Of a stretch of DNA of 64,000 nt, positions 28,117 to 37,014 are shown in pieces. Under the pieces are notes generated by a model. The model saw only the letters and a list, made by a program, of their open reading frames with translations, was not told the origin of the DNA and searched no databases. Both the position numbers and the translations under genes were made by a program. Numbering within the stretch: position 1 is the first letter of the stretch; every line of letters starts with the position of its first letter. The DNA comes from Primorskyibacter sedentarius (GTDB lineage: Bacteria > Pseudomonadota > Alphaproteobacteria > Rhodobacterales > Rhodobacteraceae): assembly GCF_004342065.1 (NCBI RefSeq), contig NZ_SLZU01000001.1:496001-560000 (forward strand), in the 5' to 3' direction.

Positions 28117-29049
28117 TTATCTCGTGTCGTTTTCGACCAGAGACTTATATAGCGTCCGGATGCGGGCAAAGATGGGGCCTTTCCCGTCATCATTGCCGAT
28201 CCTGCGCCCGTCGATTTCGGCCACAGGTGTCTGCGCACCGAATGTTCCGGTCAGGAAGGCTTCGTCCGCCGAATAGGCATCGATCAGCGAGAAGTTGCGC
28301 TCGAACACCGGGATACCGTCCTGACGACACAGCTCTATCACCTTGTGCCGGGTCACGCCGTTCATGCAATAATCACCGGTAGAGGTCCAAACCTCCCCCT
28401 TGCGGACGATGAAGAAGTTGCAGGCATTTGTCGTGTTCACAAAGCCATGCGGGTCCAGCATCAGACCTTCATCCGCGCCCGCCTGTTCGGCCTGAATGCA
28501 GGCGATCACGCAGTTCAGCTTTGAATGAGAGTTGTACTTGGCGTCCTGGCTCATCGGCAGGCCGCGCACCTGCGGGACAGTGGCCAGACGGATGCCCTTG
28601 GACTGGAGCGTATCGACGGGTTTCGAATGCTCCATGATGATGACGATGGTCGGCCCGCTGCGCGACAGCGACGGGTGCTGGAACGGGCGCACCTTGACAC
28701 CCCGCGTCACCATCAGGCGGCAATGCACATCATGGGTCATGCCATTGGCGAGCCGCGTCTCTTCCAGCGCCTGCACCAGTTCCGCGCGGGTCAGTCCGAT
28801 ATCCAGCGCCACGGCCTTGCAGGAGTCGTATAGCCGGTCGAGGTGGTCATCTAGGAAGGCCCATTTGCCATTGTAAAGCCGCAGCCCTTCCCACATCCCG
28901 TCCCCCAGCATGAAGCCGCTGTCATAGACCGAAACCTTTGCCTCGTCGCGATGCTTCAGGGCGCCGTCGACATAGATCAGGATGTCGCGATTGCGCGGAT
29001 CATCCTCGGCGGAATGGGTGGTTTCGCGGTCCATATCGTCGGTTGTCAT
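28117..29049 (-). CDS. Aminotransferase class IV (D-amino-acid / branched-chain type)
   Basis: 310 residues from ATG 29049; a later ATG (29034) is possible. Fold type IV PLP enzyme: IYVDGALKHRDEAKVSVYDSG at the N-terminus, the probable PLP lysine in NSHSKLNCV, MLDPHGFVNTTNACNFFIV, and the phosphate-binding GVTRHKVIEL. The substrate cannot be fixed from sequence; D-alanine, branched-chain or related amines are all possible. Stands alone, 184 bases from the MFS gene. Confidence 0.85.
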   Translation of the reverse strand: MTTDDMDRETTHSAEDDPRNRDILIYVDGALKHRDEAKVSVYDSGFMLGDGMWEGLRLYNGKWAFLDDHLDRLYDSCKAVALDIGLTRAELVQALEETRLANGMTHDVHCRLMVTRGVKVRPFQHPSLSRSGPTIVIIMEHSKPVDTLQSKGIRLATVPQVRGLPMSQDAKYNSHSKLNCVIACIQAEQAGADEGLMLDPHGFVNTTNACNFFIVRKGEVWTSTGDYCMNGVTRHKVIELCRQDGIPVFERNFSLIDAYSADEAFLTGTFGAQTPVAEIDGRRIGNDDGKGPIFARIRTLYKSLVENDTR

Positions 29050-29233
29050 GGCATGTCCCTGATGATGAAACGGGGTCAAATACCCCGACTGAAATAGTCG
29101 CCCGACCCTTCGGACGGGTCGCGACGAGCGCAACGCTCAACGCCCGCGCGGCATGTTCATCGGCCATCCGCCGGGGCCTGTCCAGCGGGACTTCGTGACG
29201 CGCGCCGCGATGCGCTGCATCAGCTATGCCGCG

Positions 29234-30427
29234 CTAGGTTTGTTTGGCCTCCTGCGTCCGCGCTCGCGCACCAAGAAGCGCACCCCCGACGATCAGAACG
29301 CCGCTGAGCAGAAGACCTGCACCAAGCTGCCCCGTCACGTCGGCAACGGCGCCCGTCAGCACCGGGCCGATCGCCTGCCCCAAGCCAAAGATCACCGCGA
29401 AAAGTCCAATCGCGCGGGCCCGGTCGGCAGCACCTGCGGCCCGGCGCACATGCATCGTTGTGACCGCGACGATCGCGAAAAACGTCGCACCGCACACCAG
29501 CGCAGAGGACAGCACGGCCACAAGGCCGAAGGGCAGCAGAGGCAGGAGCGACCCCATCCCGTTCAACCCGACCAGCGCAAGAAATGCCCATCCCGCGCGC
29601 CACCTGTCCAGCAGCCCCTGCCAGAGCCACGGCGCAAGTAATGCGGCAAGCGCGAAGGTCGTCCAGAAAACAGACACACGCCAGCCCTCATCCGCGCCGT
29701 TGCTCAGCCAGGCGGTCACGAAGGTCATGTAGCCAATCGATCCGGTCCCGTAGAGCATGTAACCCGCGAGGATACCGGCATTGCTCCGCAGATCGAAACG
29801 TCTGCCACCGGTGTCGCCCTGCGGGTGCGGATCGATGCGCCGCGCCTGTATGGCGGCAAAGATGGCCAGGGGCGCGGACAGCGCCCCCATCGCGGCCCAT
29901 CCCCATGGCCAGCTTTGCGGGAAATCCAAAGCCATGATCTGCGGCAACGCGAGCCCGGCCAGAAGCAGCCCGCTGCCCGCCCCGGCGTAATACGCCCCGA
30001 GGTAAAAGCCCCGGCGGTGCCGCGCAGCCTCTGCGCCCGACACAAGCACACCGCCCGAGACAAAGACCACGCCGCCCGCAAGCCCGGCGAGAAGGCGCAG
30101 CGCAAGCAAAACCGTGAAGTCGCGCACCAGCACCGTCAGCAGCAGGCTGAACACCACAACGGCAAGGCCCGCACCGAAAGCGCTGGCGGGGCTCATCCGC
30201 CGCAGCACCGCGCTGGTCAGCAACGCGCCCCCCAGGTAGCCAATGGCATTGGCAGTATTTATCAGCCCCGACTGGACATAGCTCCACCCCAGATCCGCCT
30301 GCATCGAAGGCAGCAGCATTCCATAGCCGAAGCGCCCCATGCCAAGCGCGACCGCAGGGCCAAGCCCCAGAGACAAGAGTGCGGGATCGAGCCGCGGTCT
30401 GGTCGCACTTTCGGTTTCAATATGCAT
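29234..30427 (-). CDS. MFS transporter, YbfB/YjiJ family
   Basis: 397 residues, about 12 membrane segments. The first segments carry ALGMGRFGYGMLLPSMQADLGWS and NTANAIGYLGGALL, typical of the YbfB group (MFS_4). Start at MHIETESATR; the upstream frame extension is unsupported. An inner-membrane exporter of unknown substrate, in line with but 136 bases from the class III aminotransferase. Confidence 0.82.
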   Translation of the reverse strand: MHIETESATRPRLDPALLSLGLGPAVALGMGRFGYGMLLPSMQADLGWSYVQSGLINTANAIGYLGGALLTSAVLRRMSPASAFGAGLAVVVFSLLLTVLVRDFTVLLALRLLAGLAGGVVFVSGGVLVSGAEAARHRRGFYLGAYYAGAGSGLLLAGLALPQIMALDFPQSWPWGWAAMGALSAPLAIFAAIQARRIDPHPQGDTGGRRFDLRSNAGILAGYMLYGTGSIGYMTFVTAWLSNGADEGWRVSVFWTTFALAALLAPWLWQGLLDRWRAGWAFLALVGLNGMGSLLPLLPFGLVAVLSSALVCGATFFAIVAVTTMHVRRAAGAADRARAIGLFAVIFGLGQAIGPVLTGAVADVTGQLGAGLLLSGVLIVGGALLGARARTQEAKQT

Positions 30428-30563
30428 GGCGGGATGGGCCTTCGTGTGTCTGCCTGCCGCGACCGTATGACAGGCAAATGCGATGCGGCGAGACCGGCCT
30501 CCCCTTCGCGCCACGCGTCGCCCCGATGACAGAGCGACGCCCGACGCTGGGAATGTTTCGGCG

Positions 30564-31934
30564 TCAGCCCAGGACCTGCTTCACGGCCTCGGCTGTCTTG
30601 GCGGCGATCTCGTCCGCCTCTGCCTGCGTCAGACAGAAGGGCGGCGCAAAGCCAAGGATATCGCCTTGCGGCATCGCGCGACCGATGACCCCACGCTCCA
30701 GCAAGGCCGCGGCGATGCCTGGCCCGACCTTCTCTGACGCATCAAAGAGCTCGCGCGTCTCGGCGTCCTTGACGAATTCCACGGCGCAGAGCATGCCCTC
30801 GCCCCGGACCTCGCCCACATGGGCGTGTTCCCCGACAGCCTCTGCCATCACCTTGTTGAGATAGGCGCCGACGGTACCCGCATTCTCTACCAGCTTCTGT
30901 TCGTCCAGCAGCTTGAGGTTGGCAACCCCGGCGGCGGCCCCGATGGGGTGGGCGGAATAGGTCCAGCCGTGGCCGATGGGTCCGTTTTCATCCGTGCCCT
31001 GCTCCAGCACTTTCCACATCTTGTCGGACACAATCGATCCGGACAGCGGCGCATAGGCAGATGTCAGCCCCTTGGCGATGGTGATGAGATCCGGCTTCAA
31101 CCCGTAGTGGTCAGAGCCGAACATCGTGCCAAGCCGCCCGAACCCGGTGACAACCTCATCAGCGACCAGCAAGATGTCGTGGCGCGCCAGAACCTCCTGG
31201 ATCGCCTCCCAATAACCTGCGGGCGGCGGCACGATGCCGCCGGTACCCAGCACCGGCTCGCCGATGAAGGCCGCAATCGTCTCCGGGCCCTCGCGTTGGA
31301 TCAGTTCTTCCAACTCGGCCGCGCAATGGGCCGCGAAAGCCTCTTCGCTCATGTCCTGCTTGGGGCGTCGGAAGTAATAGGGCGCCTCTGTGTGGATGAC
31401 TTGCGCCAGCGGCAGATCGAACTTCTTGTGAAACAGCTCCAGCCCCGTCAGCGACCCGGTGACCAGACCCGAGCCGTGATAGCCGCGCCACCGGCTGATG
31501 ATCTTCTTCTTCTCCGGGCGGCCAAGGATGTTGTTGTAGTACCAGATCAGCTTCACGTTGGTTTCATTGGCGTCAGAGCCTGACTGGCCGAAATAAACCT
31601 TGGACATGTGATCCGGCGCCCGGTCGAGGATCATCTTCGACAGCGTGATCGACGCCTCGGTCCCATGACCGACATAGGCATGGTAATAAGCCAGTTCGCG
31701 CGCCTGCGTGGCGATGGCCTCGGCAATCTCTTGCTGGCCGTACCCCACATTCACACAGTAAAGCCCGGCAAAGGCATCCAGCAGACGGTTGCCCTCGCGG
31801 TCGGTGATGTGGCACCCCTTCCCGCCCGTGATGACCCGGTGCGGCAGGTTCCCGCGCGCAAATTCGGCCAGATGGGTGGAAGGGTGAAAGAAGTTTTCCC
31901 GGTCCCAGGCTTCGAGTTGGTCATTCTTGAGCAT
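30564..31934 (-). CDS. Aminotransferase class III (omega-amino acid/diamine:pyruvate type)
   Basis: 456 residues. Fold type I PLP enzyme with phosphate-binding [18 protein letters not shown] (Asp to the PLP nitrogen) and [12 protein letters not shown] (Schiff-base lysine). The N-terminal [12 protein letters not shown] resembles enzymes acting on omega-amino acids, putrescine or taurine with pyruvate as acceptor; the exact amine is not resolved. The upstream leader is long and carries an EcfG-type promoter 200 bases away, so stress control is possible. Confidence 0.88.
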   Translation of the reverse strand: MLKNDQLEAWDRENFFHPSTHLAEFARGNLPHRVITGGKGCHITDREGNRLLDAFAGLYCVNVGYGQQEIAEAIATQARELAYYHAYVGHGTEASITLSKMILDRAPDHMSKVYFGQSGSDANETNVKLIWYYNNILGRPEKKKIISRWRGYHGSGLVTGSLTGLELFHKKFDLPLAQVIHTEAPYYFRRPKQDMSEEAFAAHCAAELEELIQREGPETIAAFIGEPVLGTGGIVPPPAGYWEAIQEVLARHDILLVADEVVTGFGRLGTMFGSDHYGLKPDLITIAKGLTSAYAPLSGSIVSDKMWKVLEQGTDENGPIGHGWTYSAHPIGAAAGVANLKLLDEQKLVENAGTVGAYLNKVMAEAVGEHAHVGEVRGEGMLCAVEFVKDAETRELFDASEKVGPGIAAALLERGVIGRAMPQGDILGFAPPFCLTQAEADEIAAKTAEAVKQVLG

Positions 31935-31937
31935 TGG

Positions 31938-32054
31938 TCATTCCTCTGGTTCGATCTGTGGCGAGGATCGGGCGCGCCATGGGTGGGGCTTGCGCCGCAT
32001 GGGATGCCGCGCCCGGTCATGCCAGTGGTAGTGGATTCGGTCAGGCTCCGCCAT
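31938..32054 (-). CDS. Possible 38-residue leader ORF before the aminotransferase
   Basis: ATG at 32054 after TTGGGGGC; reads MAEPDRIHYHWHDRARHP, then Arg/Pro-rich sequence, ending in TGA three bases before the aminotransferase ATG. Its end overlaps the aminotransferase ribosome-binding site (AGAGGAA), the arrangement of a coupled leader peptide. Short and of unusual composition (His, Arg, Pro), so it may be chance. Confidence 0.3.
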   Translation of the reverse strand: MAEPDRIHYHWHDRARHPMRRKPHPWRARSSPQIEPEE

Positions 32055-32078
32055 GCCCCCAACGGAGGTCGGAGCCTG
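32042..32078 (-). repeat. Stem-loop in the aminotransferase leader
   Basis: A perfect 9-bp inverted repeat, CAGGCTCCG (32042-32050) and CGGAGCCTG (32070-32078), around 19 bases. The loop contains the ribosome-binding site and ATG of the possible 38-residue ORF, so folding could hide its start. Confidence 0.5.
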
Positions 32079-32134
32079 CGCGCTGACGCCGCCCTGAAAC
32101 GGCTACGATCCGCGCGCTTTCCGGCGGCCCTCGC

Positions 32135-32159
32135 AACGCAGCCGCGGCTGGTTTGTTCC
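32135..32159 (-). promoter_or_regulatory. EcfG-type promoter reading toward the aminotransferase
   Basis: Minus-strand GGAAC (32159-32155), 16-base spacer, CGTT (32138-32135): an exact match to the alphaproteobacterial general-stress promoter pattern. Expected start near 32127, giving a leader of ~190 bases. Back-to-back with another exact match on the plus strand 24 bases away. Confidence 0.6.
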
Positions 32160-32182
32160 CCGCCTTGCGCAATTTAAATCCG

Positions 32183-32208
32183 GGAACCGCCGCGCCAAAC
32201 CGGACGTT
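32183..32208 (+). promoter_or_regulatory. EcfG-type promoter for the DUF1328 gene
   Basis: GGAAC (32183-32187), 17-base spacer, CGTT (32205-32208), 59 bases before the DUF1328 start. Exact match to the EcfG pattern, and the gene family is often stress-induced. Confidence 0.75.
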
Positions 32209-32267
32209 TCCCTGACACAACGCGCCAAGGAGCGGCGCGCCGGAAAACAAAGCGAAAGGAGGCCCTC

Positions 32268-32441
32268 ATGCTTGGCTGGGCACTGACATTTCTTGTGATT
32301 GCACTGATTGCCGCATTGTTTGGATTTGGCGGCATTGCGGGCGCATCGGCCGGGATCGCGCAGATCCTGTTCTTCATCTTCGTGGTGCTGTTCGTTGTCG
32401 CGATGATCGTGCGCGCCCTCAAAGGTCGCCCGCCGGTCTGA
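32268..32441 (+). CDS. DUF1328 small membrane protein (YtjA-like)
   Basis: 57 residues, preceded by AAAGGAGG. Two hydrophobic segments (residues ~3-20 and ~31-49) joined by the conserved [18 protein letters not shown], ending in a basic tail RALKGRPPV. Inner-membrane protein of unknown function. The EcfG-type promoter upstream and a terminator downstream make it a single-gene unit of the general stress regulon (inference). Confidence 0.88.
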   Translation: MLGWALTFLVIALIAALFGFGGIAGASAGIAQILFFIFVVLFVVAMIVRALKGRPPV

Positions 32442-32467
32442 CCCTTTGGGACCAGCGCGGAAGGCAT

Positions 32468-32500
32468 AAAAAAAGGCGGCTGGGTTGGCCGCCCTTCTTT
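32468..32500. terminator. Bidirectional terminator between the DUF1328 gene and phyR
   Basis: GGCGGC (32475-32480) pairs with GCCGCC (32488-32493), with seven A on the left and CTTCTTTGTTGTT on the right, so it serves both converging genes. Confidence 0.75.
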
Positions 32501-32519
32501 GTTGTTGCAACTGTCACGC

Positions 32520-33332
32520 TCAGGCGTGAAGCGTCTCGGTCGACGCGAAGAACATGGCCTGGCTGATCGCAGACTGAACCTGTTCTTCCGAATAAGGCTT
32601 TGTGATGACGAAAGCGGGTTCAGGGCGTTCGCCCGTCAAGAGCCGCTCGGGGAACGCGGTGATGAACACGACCGGGATTTCGCCCGCCGCCGCAAGGATG
32701 TCGTTCACCGCATCGATGCCAGAGGATCCGTCCGCAAGCTGGATGTCGGAAAGGATAAGATCGGGCTTTTCCTTTTCCGCAAGCGAGACCGCCCCGTCGC
32801 GGGTACGACCGACGCCGGTGACCGCGTGCCCCATATCGGCAATGATGCTTTGAAGATCGAGCGCAATGACGGCCTCGTCCTCGATAACCAGAATACGGCC
32901 CGACAGGCTGGTCTCCATCTCGCGGCGCGCGATGGTCAGAAGCTCTTCGGCCTCCTGCTGCGAGATATCCATGATCGCGGCGATGTCACGATACGGGAAA
33001 CCTTCGATCGTATAAAGCAGCAGCACTTCGCGGGTATTGGGCGTCAGCTTGGCCATATGGGCCTGCGCGCTGCGCCCGATTGCCGTCTCATCCTCGGCCA
33101 CAGGCGCGCCTGCGCTGGTCCATATCACGTGAAAGGCACGAAACAGGGCGACCTTGGGATCAAGATCGGCGTCGAAAATCGACCGATCCTCAAGCAGAGC
33201 CTCAAGCGTCGCGGCTGCGTAATTGTCCCCCGTCGTCTGGCTTCCGGTCAAAGCGCGTGCATAGCGTCTCAAGTAAGGCAGCAGGCTGCCAACCGTCTCC
33301 GCGAAATCCGCAGCAGAACGACCATCCGTCAT
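32520..33332 (-). CDS. phyR: General stress response regulator PhyR
   Basis: 270 residues; ATG at 33332 preceded by GAGAGGT. N-terminal sigma-like domain (~1-140, including LPYLRRYARALTGSQ and YRDIAAIMDISQQEAEELL) fused to a C-terminal receiver (from GRILVIEDEA) with the phospho-acceptor Asp196 in LILSDIQLADG and Lys245. The TGERPEP region fits the receiver motif seen in these regulators. When phosphorylated, the sigma mimic binds NepR and frees EcfG. Divergent from nepR, sharing a composite EcfG promoter. Confidence 0.96.
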   Translation of the reverse strand: MTDGRSAADFAETVGSLLPYLRRYARALTGSQTTGDNYAAATLEALLEDRSIFDADLDPKVALFRAFHVIWTSAGAPVAEDETAIGRSAQAHMAKLTPNTREVLLLYTIEGFPYRDIAAIMDISQQEAEELLTIARREMETSLSGRILVIEDEAVIALDLQSIIADMGHAVTGVGRTRDGAVSLAEKEKPDLILSDIQLADGSSGIDAVNDILAAAGEIPVVFITAFPERLLTGERPEPAFVITKPYSEEQVQSAISQAMFFASTETLHA

Positions 33333-33358
33333 TTTATGGTACCTCTCATGTTTTTCTT

Positions 33359-33384
33359 GGAACCTAACGCCGCTGGTTTGCGTT
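33359..33384 (+). promoter_or_regulatory. EcfG-type promoter for nepR-ecfG
   Basis: GGAAC (33359-33363), 17-base spacer, CGTT (33381-33384), predicted start near 33391, 48 bases before nepR. Same spacer length as the opposing phyR promoter. Implies positive autoregulation by EcfG. Confidence 0.85.
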
Positions 33385-33391
33385 CGGTTCC
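33366..33391 (-). promoter_or_regulatory. EcfG-type promoter for phyR
   Basis: Minus-strand GGAAC (33391-33387), 17-base spacer, CGTT (33369-33366), predicted start near 33358 and a ~26-base leader before phyR. It is interleaved with the nepR promoter on the other strand, together making an inverted repeat. Confidence 0.85.
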
Positions 33392-33438
33392 CATGTTGCA
33401 TAACTTTTTGCGTAGATGAAGCGTCGCAGGGGAATAGT

Positions 33439-33585
33439 ATGGCTCTACCAAACCGAAAATCTGGCCTGGAAGAACAGATAGAGGAAAACCTGCGCAAGGT
33501 TTACCAGAAAACTGTCGAAGAAGACGTGCCGGACAGGTTCAAAGAGCTCCTTGAAAAGCTCAAGGCACAGGAAGCCAACAAATGA
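33439..33585 (+). CDS. nepR: Anti-sigma factor NepR
   Basis: 48 residues; AGGGGA upstream. Reads MALPNRKSGLEEQIEENL, then RKVYQKTVEEDVPDRFKELL: the two short helices of NepR, including the conserved LRKVY and PDRF elements. It sequesters EcfG until phosphorylated PhyR takes it away. Its TGA overlaps the ecfG ATG (ATGA), coupling production of sigma and anti-sigma factors. Placement next to phyR and ecfG makes the call firm despite its small size. Confidence 0.95.
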   Translation: MALPNRKSGLEEQIEENLRKVYQKTVEEDVPDRFKELLEKLKAQEANK

Positions 33586-34169
33586 GCGCTGTGAAATCCC
33601 TGGATGGAAACCCCGATCCGCGCGACGAGATCGTTGAACATTTGCCGTCGATGCGGGCCTTTGCGCTCAGCCTGACGCGCAATGGTGCCGCCGCCGATGA
33701 TCTGGTGCAGGACACCGTCGTCAAGGCCTGGAACAAGATCGATCATTTTGAACCCGGCACCAATATGCGGGCCTGGCTGTTCACGATCCTGCGCAACACG
33801 TTTTATTCCGACAAACGCAAGAGCCGCCGCGAAGTGGCGGATGTTGATGGCAGCTTTGCAGAAACCCTGTCCGAGAAGCCGCACCACGACGGCCGCCTTG
33901 CAATGCGCGACTTTGAAGAAGCCTTTGCGCGGTTGGCGGATGAACAGCGCGAGGCGCTTATTCTTGTGGGCGCATCCGGCTTTTCCTACGAGGATGCGGC
34001 AGAAACCTGCGGCGTGGCCATCGGCACGATCAAGAGCCGTGTGAACCGCGGCCGGGCGCGACTGGCCGAACTGCTGCACCTGAATGCCGATGACAGCATG
34101 GAAATGACCGACAAGGCCACCATGGCCGTCGTCAACGGCATGATCCCACCGGGCAGATTCTCGGCGTGA
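33582..34169 (+). CDS. ecfG: General stress ECF sigma factor EcfG
   Basis: 195 residues. Region 2 with SLTRNGAAADDLVQDTVVKAW and FTILRNTFYSDKRK; region 4 with LILVGASGFSYEDAAETCGV and GTIKSRVNRGRARL. Directs RNA polymerase to GGAAC-N16/17-CGTT promoters, five of which lie within 5.4 kb here. Translationally coupled to nepR before it and to the histidine kinase after it. Confidence 0.95.
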   Translation: MSAVKSLDGNPDPRDEIVEHLPSMRAFALSLTRNGAAADDLVQDTVVKAWNKIDHFEPGTNMRAWLFTILRNTFYSDKRKSRREVADVDGSFAETLSEKPHHDGRLAMRDFEEAFARLADEQREALILVGASGFSYEDAAETCGVAIGTIKSRVNRGRARLAELLHLNADDSMEMTDKATMAVVNGMIPPGRFSA

Positions 34170-35890
34170 TACGACGGCTTCGACGTGCGAGCGATGGGCT
34201 GGCCTTTCGGTTCGGCGTGATGCTCGCAGCGGCGCTGTTGCCGCTTGGACTGATCTCTGTGTCGCAGACCGCCGTCGTGGTCGAGAAATCGCGGCGCAAT
34301 GCTGAAAGCAGCCTCCTTGCCCTGACCGCAGCCGCGGCCGGCGGTGAGGAGGGTTTGCTGCGTACGGCCTTCGGGGCGGCGCAGGCGATTTCCAGCTTCG
34401 TGCCATTGATCCGGGACGAGCCTGAACGGTGTACGTCGGTCCTGCGCGACTATCTGCAGACCTCCAACACATATTCGTTTGCCGGCTTCGTCAATGCCGA
34501 TGGCATCATCGAATGCTCCTCGGCCCCGCGCCAGCTGGATGTGTCGGGCAACAAGCTCTACCAGTTGATGAAGGAAGAGCCCCGCCCGCGCGTCACCATG
34601 TCCGAAGCAGGCACCGCGAGCGGCGTGCCGGTGATCATCGTGTCGCTCCCGATCCTCGAAGCCGACGAATATCTTGGCCACGTGTCGGTATCCATTCCGC
34701 ATGCCAGACTGCACGCCCGCGACAACGATATCCCCAACGACACGCCGCTGGACCTTGTTCTGTTTAACGACGACGGAGAGATCCTGTCGGCCAGCGGCGG
34801 CATGGACGGGGTCGAGGTGCGCCTGCCTGCCGGACGCCCGCTGCAGGATTACATTGGCAAACCACAGCAAAGCTTTACCGGCGTCACCCGCATGGCGGAA
34901 GAGCGCGTCTTTGCCATCGTTCCGGTCGTGCCGGACCTCATCTATGCGCTTGGCAGCTGGCCCTCGCAGGTCAACTCGATCACCGCAGGGGCCATACGTC
35001 TGGCGATCCCGCTGCTTTTCCCGATCCTGATGTGGCTGGCCAGCCTGGCCGTGGCCTATGTTGCCGTCGAACGGCTGGTGATCCGCCCCACACGCAACCT
35101 GCGCGCGCGGATGCTGATGTTCATGCGCTCGCGCGCGATCCAGCCGCCGCGCAATGATCTTATCGCGCCGCGGGAACTGCGCGAAATCGACGAGACCTGG
35201 CATCGGCTGGCCGTCAGCGTGCTGCGCGACGAGGCCGAGCTGGAGGACATGATCCACGACAAGACAGTGCTTCTGAAAGAAGTCCACCACCGGGTGAAGA
35301 ACAATCTTCAGCTGATCGCGTCGATCCTTAACATGAAGATCCGCGAATCCTCGAATACCGACGCGCGCGTGGCGCTGCGCGATGTGCAGTCGCGTGTGAT
35401 GAGCCTCGCGACCGTGCATCGCAACCTGTACGAGACTTCCTTGCAAGGACGGGTGCAGGCGGATGAACTGGTGAAGGCCATTGTCGATCGCGTTGTCGCG
35501 GCAGGCAGCCTGCCCGACAGCCGGATCGAGATCCGCCAGATCGCCGATCCGATCATCCTCTACCCCGATCAGGCTGTGCCGCTTAGCCTTGCCGTTTCAG
35601 AGGCCACGAACAACGCGCTGAAATATATCGGTAAGCCCGAAGATGGCAGCGGCCCGTGGCTGGAGGTGACCCTGCGCGAGCTGGAAAACGGCGAAGCCGT
35701 TCTGCGGATCGCCAATTCGCTGGGCGAACGCGTCTCGGAAGAGGCCGCATCGGTCGAAAGTGGCGGCTTGGGGTCGCAGCTGATTGCCGCCTTCGTAGGT
35801 CAGCTTGAAGGCACGATGGAGGTCACCGAGGGTGGTGAGACTTACGTGCTGGAGATCACTTTCCCCATCGCGGAATTCAGCGAAGATTGA
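34166..35890 (+). CDS. Membrane sensor histidine kinase (HisKA_2 type)
   Basis: 574 residues; GTG start overlapping the ecfG stop (GTGA). Membrane segments at ~15-35 and ~276-304 enclose a periplasmic domain of ~240 residues with a CHASE/dCache-like appearance; then a HAMP-like linker and the HisKA_2 phospho-acceptor KEVHHRVKNNLQ (His374), with the ATPase domain to the end (SEATNNALKY, GGLGSQLI). Co-operonic with the sigma factor, so it is the prime candidate for phosphorylating PhyR. The stimulus is unknown. Confidence 0.92.
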   Translation: MIRRLRRASDGLAFRFGVMLAAALLPLGLISVSQTAVVVEKSRRNAESSLLALTAAAAGGEEGLLRTAFGAAQAISSFVPLIRDEPERCTSVLRDYLQTSNTYSFAGFVNADGIIECSSAPRQLDVSGNKLYQLMKEEPRPRVTMSEAGTASGVPVIIVSLPILEADEYLGHVSVSIPHARLHARDNDIPNDTPLDLVLFNDDGEILSASGGMDGVEVRLPAGRPLQDYIGKPQQSFTGVTRMAEERVFAIVPVVPDLIYALGSWPSQVNSITAGAIRLAIPLLFPILMWLASLAVAYVAVERLVIRPTRNLRARMLMFMRSRAIQPPRNDLIAPRELREIDETWHRLAVSVLRDEAELEDMIHDKTVLLKEVHHRVKNNLQLIASILNMKIRESSNTDARVALRDVQSRVMSLATVHRNLYETSLQGRVQADELVKAIVDRVVAAGSLPDSRIEIRQIADPIILYPDQAVPLSLAVSEATNNALKYIGKPEDGSGPWLEVTLRELENGEAVLRIANSLGERVSEEAASVESGGLGSQLIAAFVGQLEGTMEVTEGGETYVLEITFPIAEFSED

Positions 35891-35915
35891 CACCCGACGT
35901 GGGTGATTGCGCCGC

Positions 35916-35940
35916 GCATCTGCCAACCGGTGGCAGATGC
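35916..35940. terminator. 10-bp hairpin between converging genes
   Basis: GCATCTGCCA (35916-35925) and TGGCAGATGC (35931-35940) around ACCGG. It separates the kinase from the AI-2E family gene; its right end is the last base of the latter's stop codon. No T-run on either side. Confidence 0.5.
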
Positions 35941-36998
35941 TAGGTCAGGATCTTCGTGGCAGCGGCCTCTTCTGCGGCCAAGGTGGATAGCCCGTCATAG
36001 ACTGCAATGAACCAGACCAGGATCGGGATTGCCACCACCCCGCCAATCGGCCCCCAAAGCCACAGGAACAGACAAAGCGACAGGAACACCAGCAGCGGGT
36101 TCACGTTTGTCTGCCGTCCGACAAGCGTCGGCGTGACAAACTGCGCCTCTATGACGTTGAGGATCAGATAGGCGCCTGCCGGGACAAAGGACATGCCGCC
36201 GTCGAAGACTGCCGTTCCCGCGACCAGAGCCGCCGTCGCCACCAGAGCGGGGCCAAGATACACGACGAAATTCAACACCCCCGCCGCGACGCCCCAGATC
36301 ATGTAGCCCGGCATGCCGATCACCTTGAACACCAAGGCCACGCAAACTGCGTAGCAAACGTTGATGATGGTGATTGTCAGCGAATATCGCGCCACAACGC
36401 GATCCGCCTCGTAGAATTTAAGGGCAGCTGCCTTGGAGTTCACGGTCGAGAGCTTGCCCAGCCAGCGATAAACGTCGCTCCGGCAGAGCAGCAGGAAGTA
36501 GAGCGCGCCAAGAAAGATCATCACCTGACCAAGCAGTGCCGGAGCCATGAACATCAGCTCTGACAGGCTGGGCAGTGACTTGCTGGCCTCGTCGACGGCA
36601 TCGCCCCCGGCCCCTTGCGCGGCCGTAGGCGCCAATGCGTCCGTCACCTCGCGCGAGACATCGTCAATGTCCCGCAGCACGCTGCGGATGTTCCACACCA
36701 TTTCCTGCATACCGGCCCGTATGCCCGGCCATTCGGTGTAAAGCCCGTTCACGACCGGCTCCAGCGCCACGGCAAGCACGACGATCACCAGCACGCACAG
36801 TGCCAGTGTCATCAGGCTGGAGGCGGTCGCAGGAAGACCGGTCCGCAGCCAGAAATCGGAAATCGGTGTCAACACGACAGCGAACACGAATGCCAGCACG
36901 AAAGGCGCAAAGACCGGTTTTGCGAAATACAGGGCAGAGATCACCGCAACGGCCGCGAGGATTGTCAGTTGCCAGTGCTGGCGAAGGTTGGGATGCAT
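35940..36998 (-). CDS. AI-2E family transporter
   Basis: 352 residues; start at MHPNLRQHWQL, 16 bases after the PRC-barrel gene. Roughly eight membrane segments with the family pattern: paired N-terminal segments, a soluble insert (~residues 110-180), and the conserved GPIGGVVAIPILVW near the C-terminus. Families include sodium/proton antiporters and autoinducer exporters; no specific substrate is claimed. In the EcfG-controlled unit with the PRC-barrel gene. Confidence 0.88.
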   Translation of the reverse strand: MHPNLRQHWQLTILAAVAVISALYFAKPVFAPFVLAFVFAVVLTPISDFWLRTGLPATASSLMTLALCVLVIVVLAVALEPVVNGLYTEWPGIRAGMQEMVWNIRSVLRDIDDVSREVTDALAPTAAQGAGGDAVDEASKSLPSLSELMFMAPALLGQVMIFLGALYFLLLCRSDVYRWLGKLSTVNSKAAALKFYEADRVVARYSLTITIINVCYAVCVALVFKVIGMPGYMIWGVAAGVLNFVVYLGPALVATAALVAGTAVFDGGMSFVPAGAYLILNVIEAQFVTPTLVGRQTNVNPLLVFLSLCLFLWLWGPIGGVVAIPILVWFIAVYDGLSTLAAEEAAATKILT

Positions 36999-37014
36999 TC
37001 GCAATGTCCTATGC

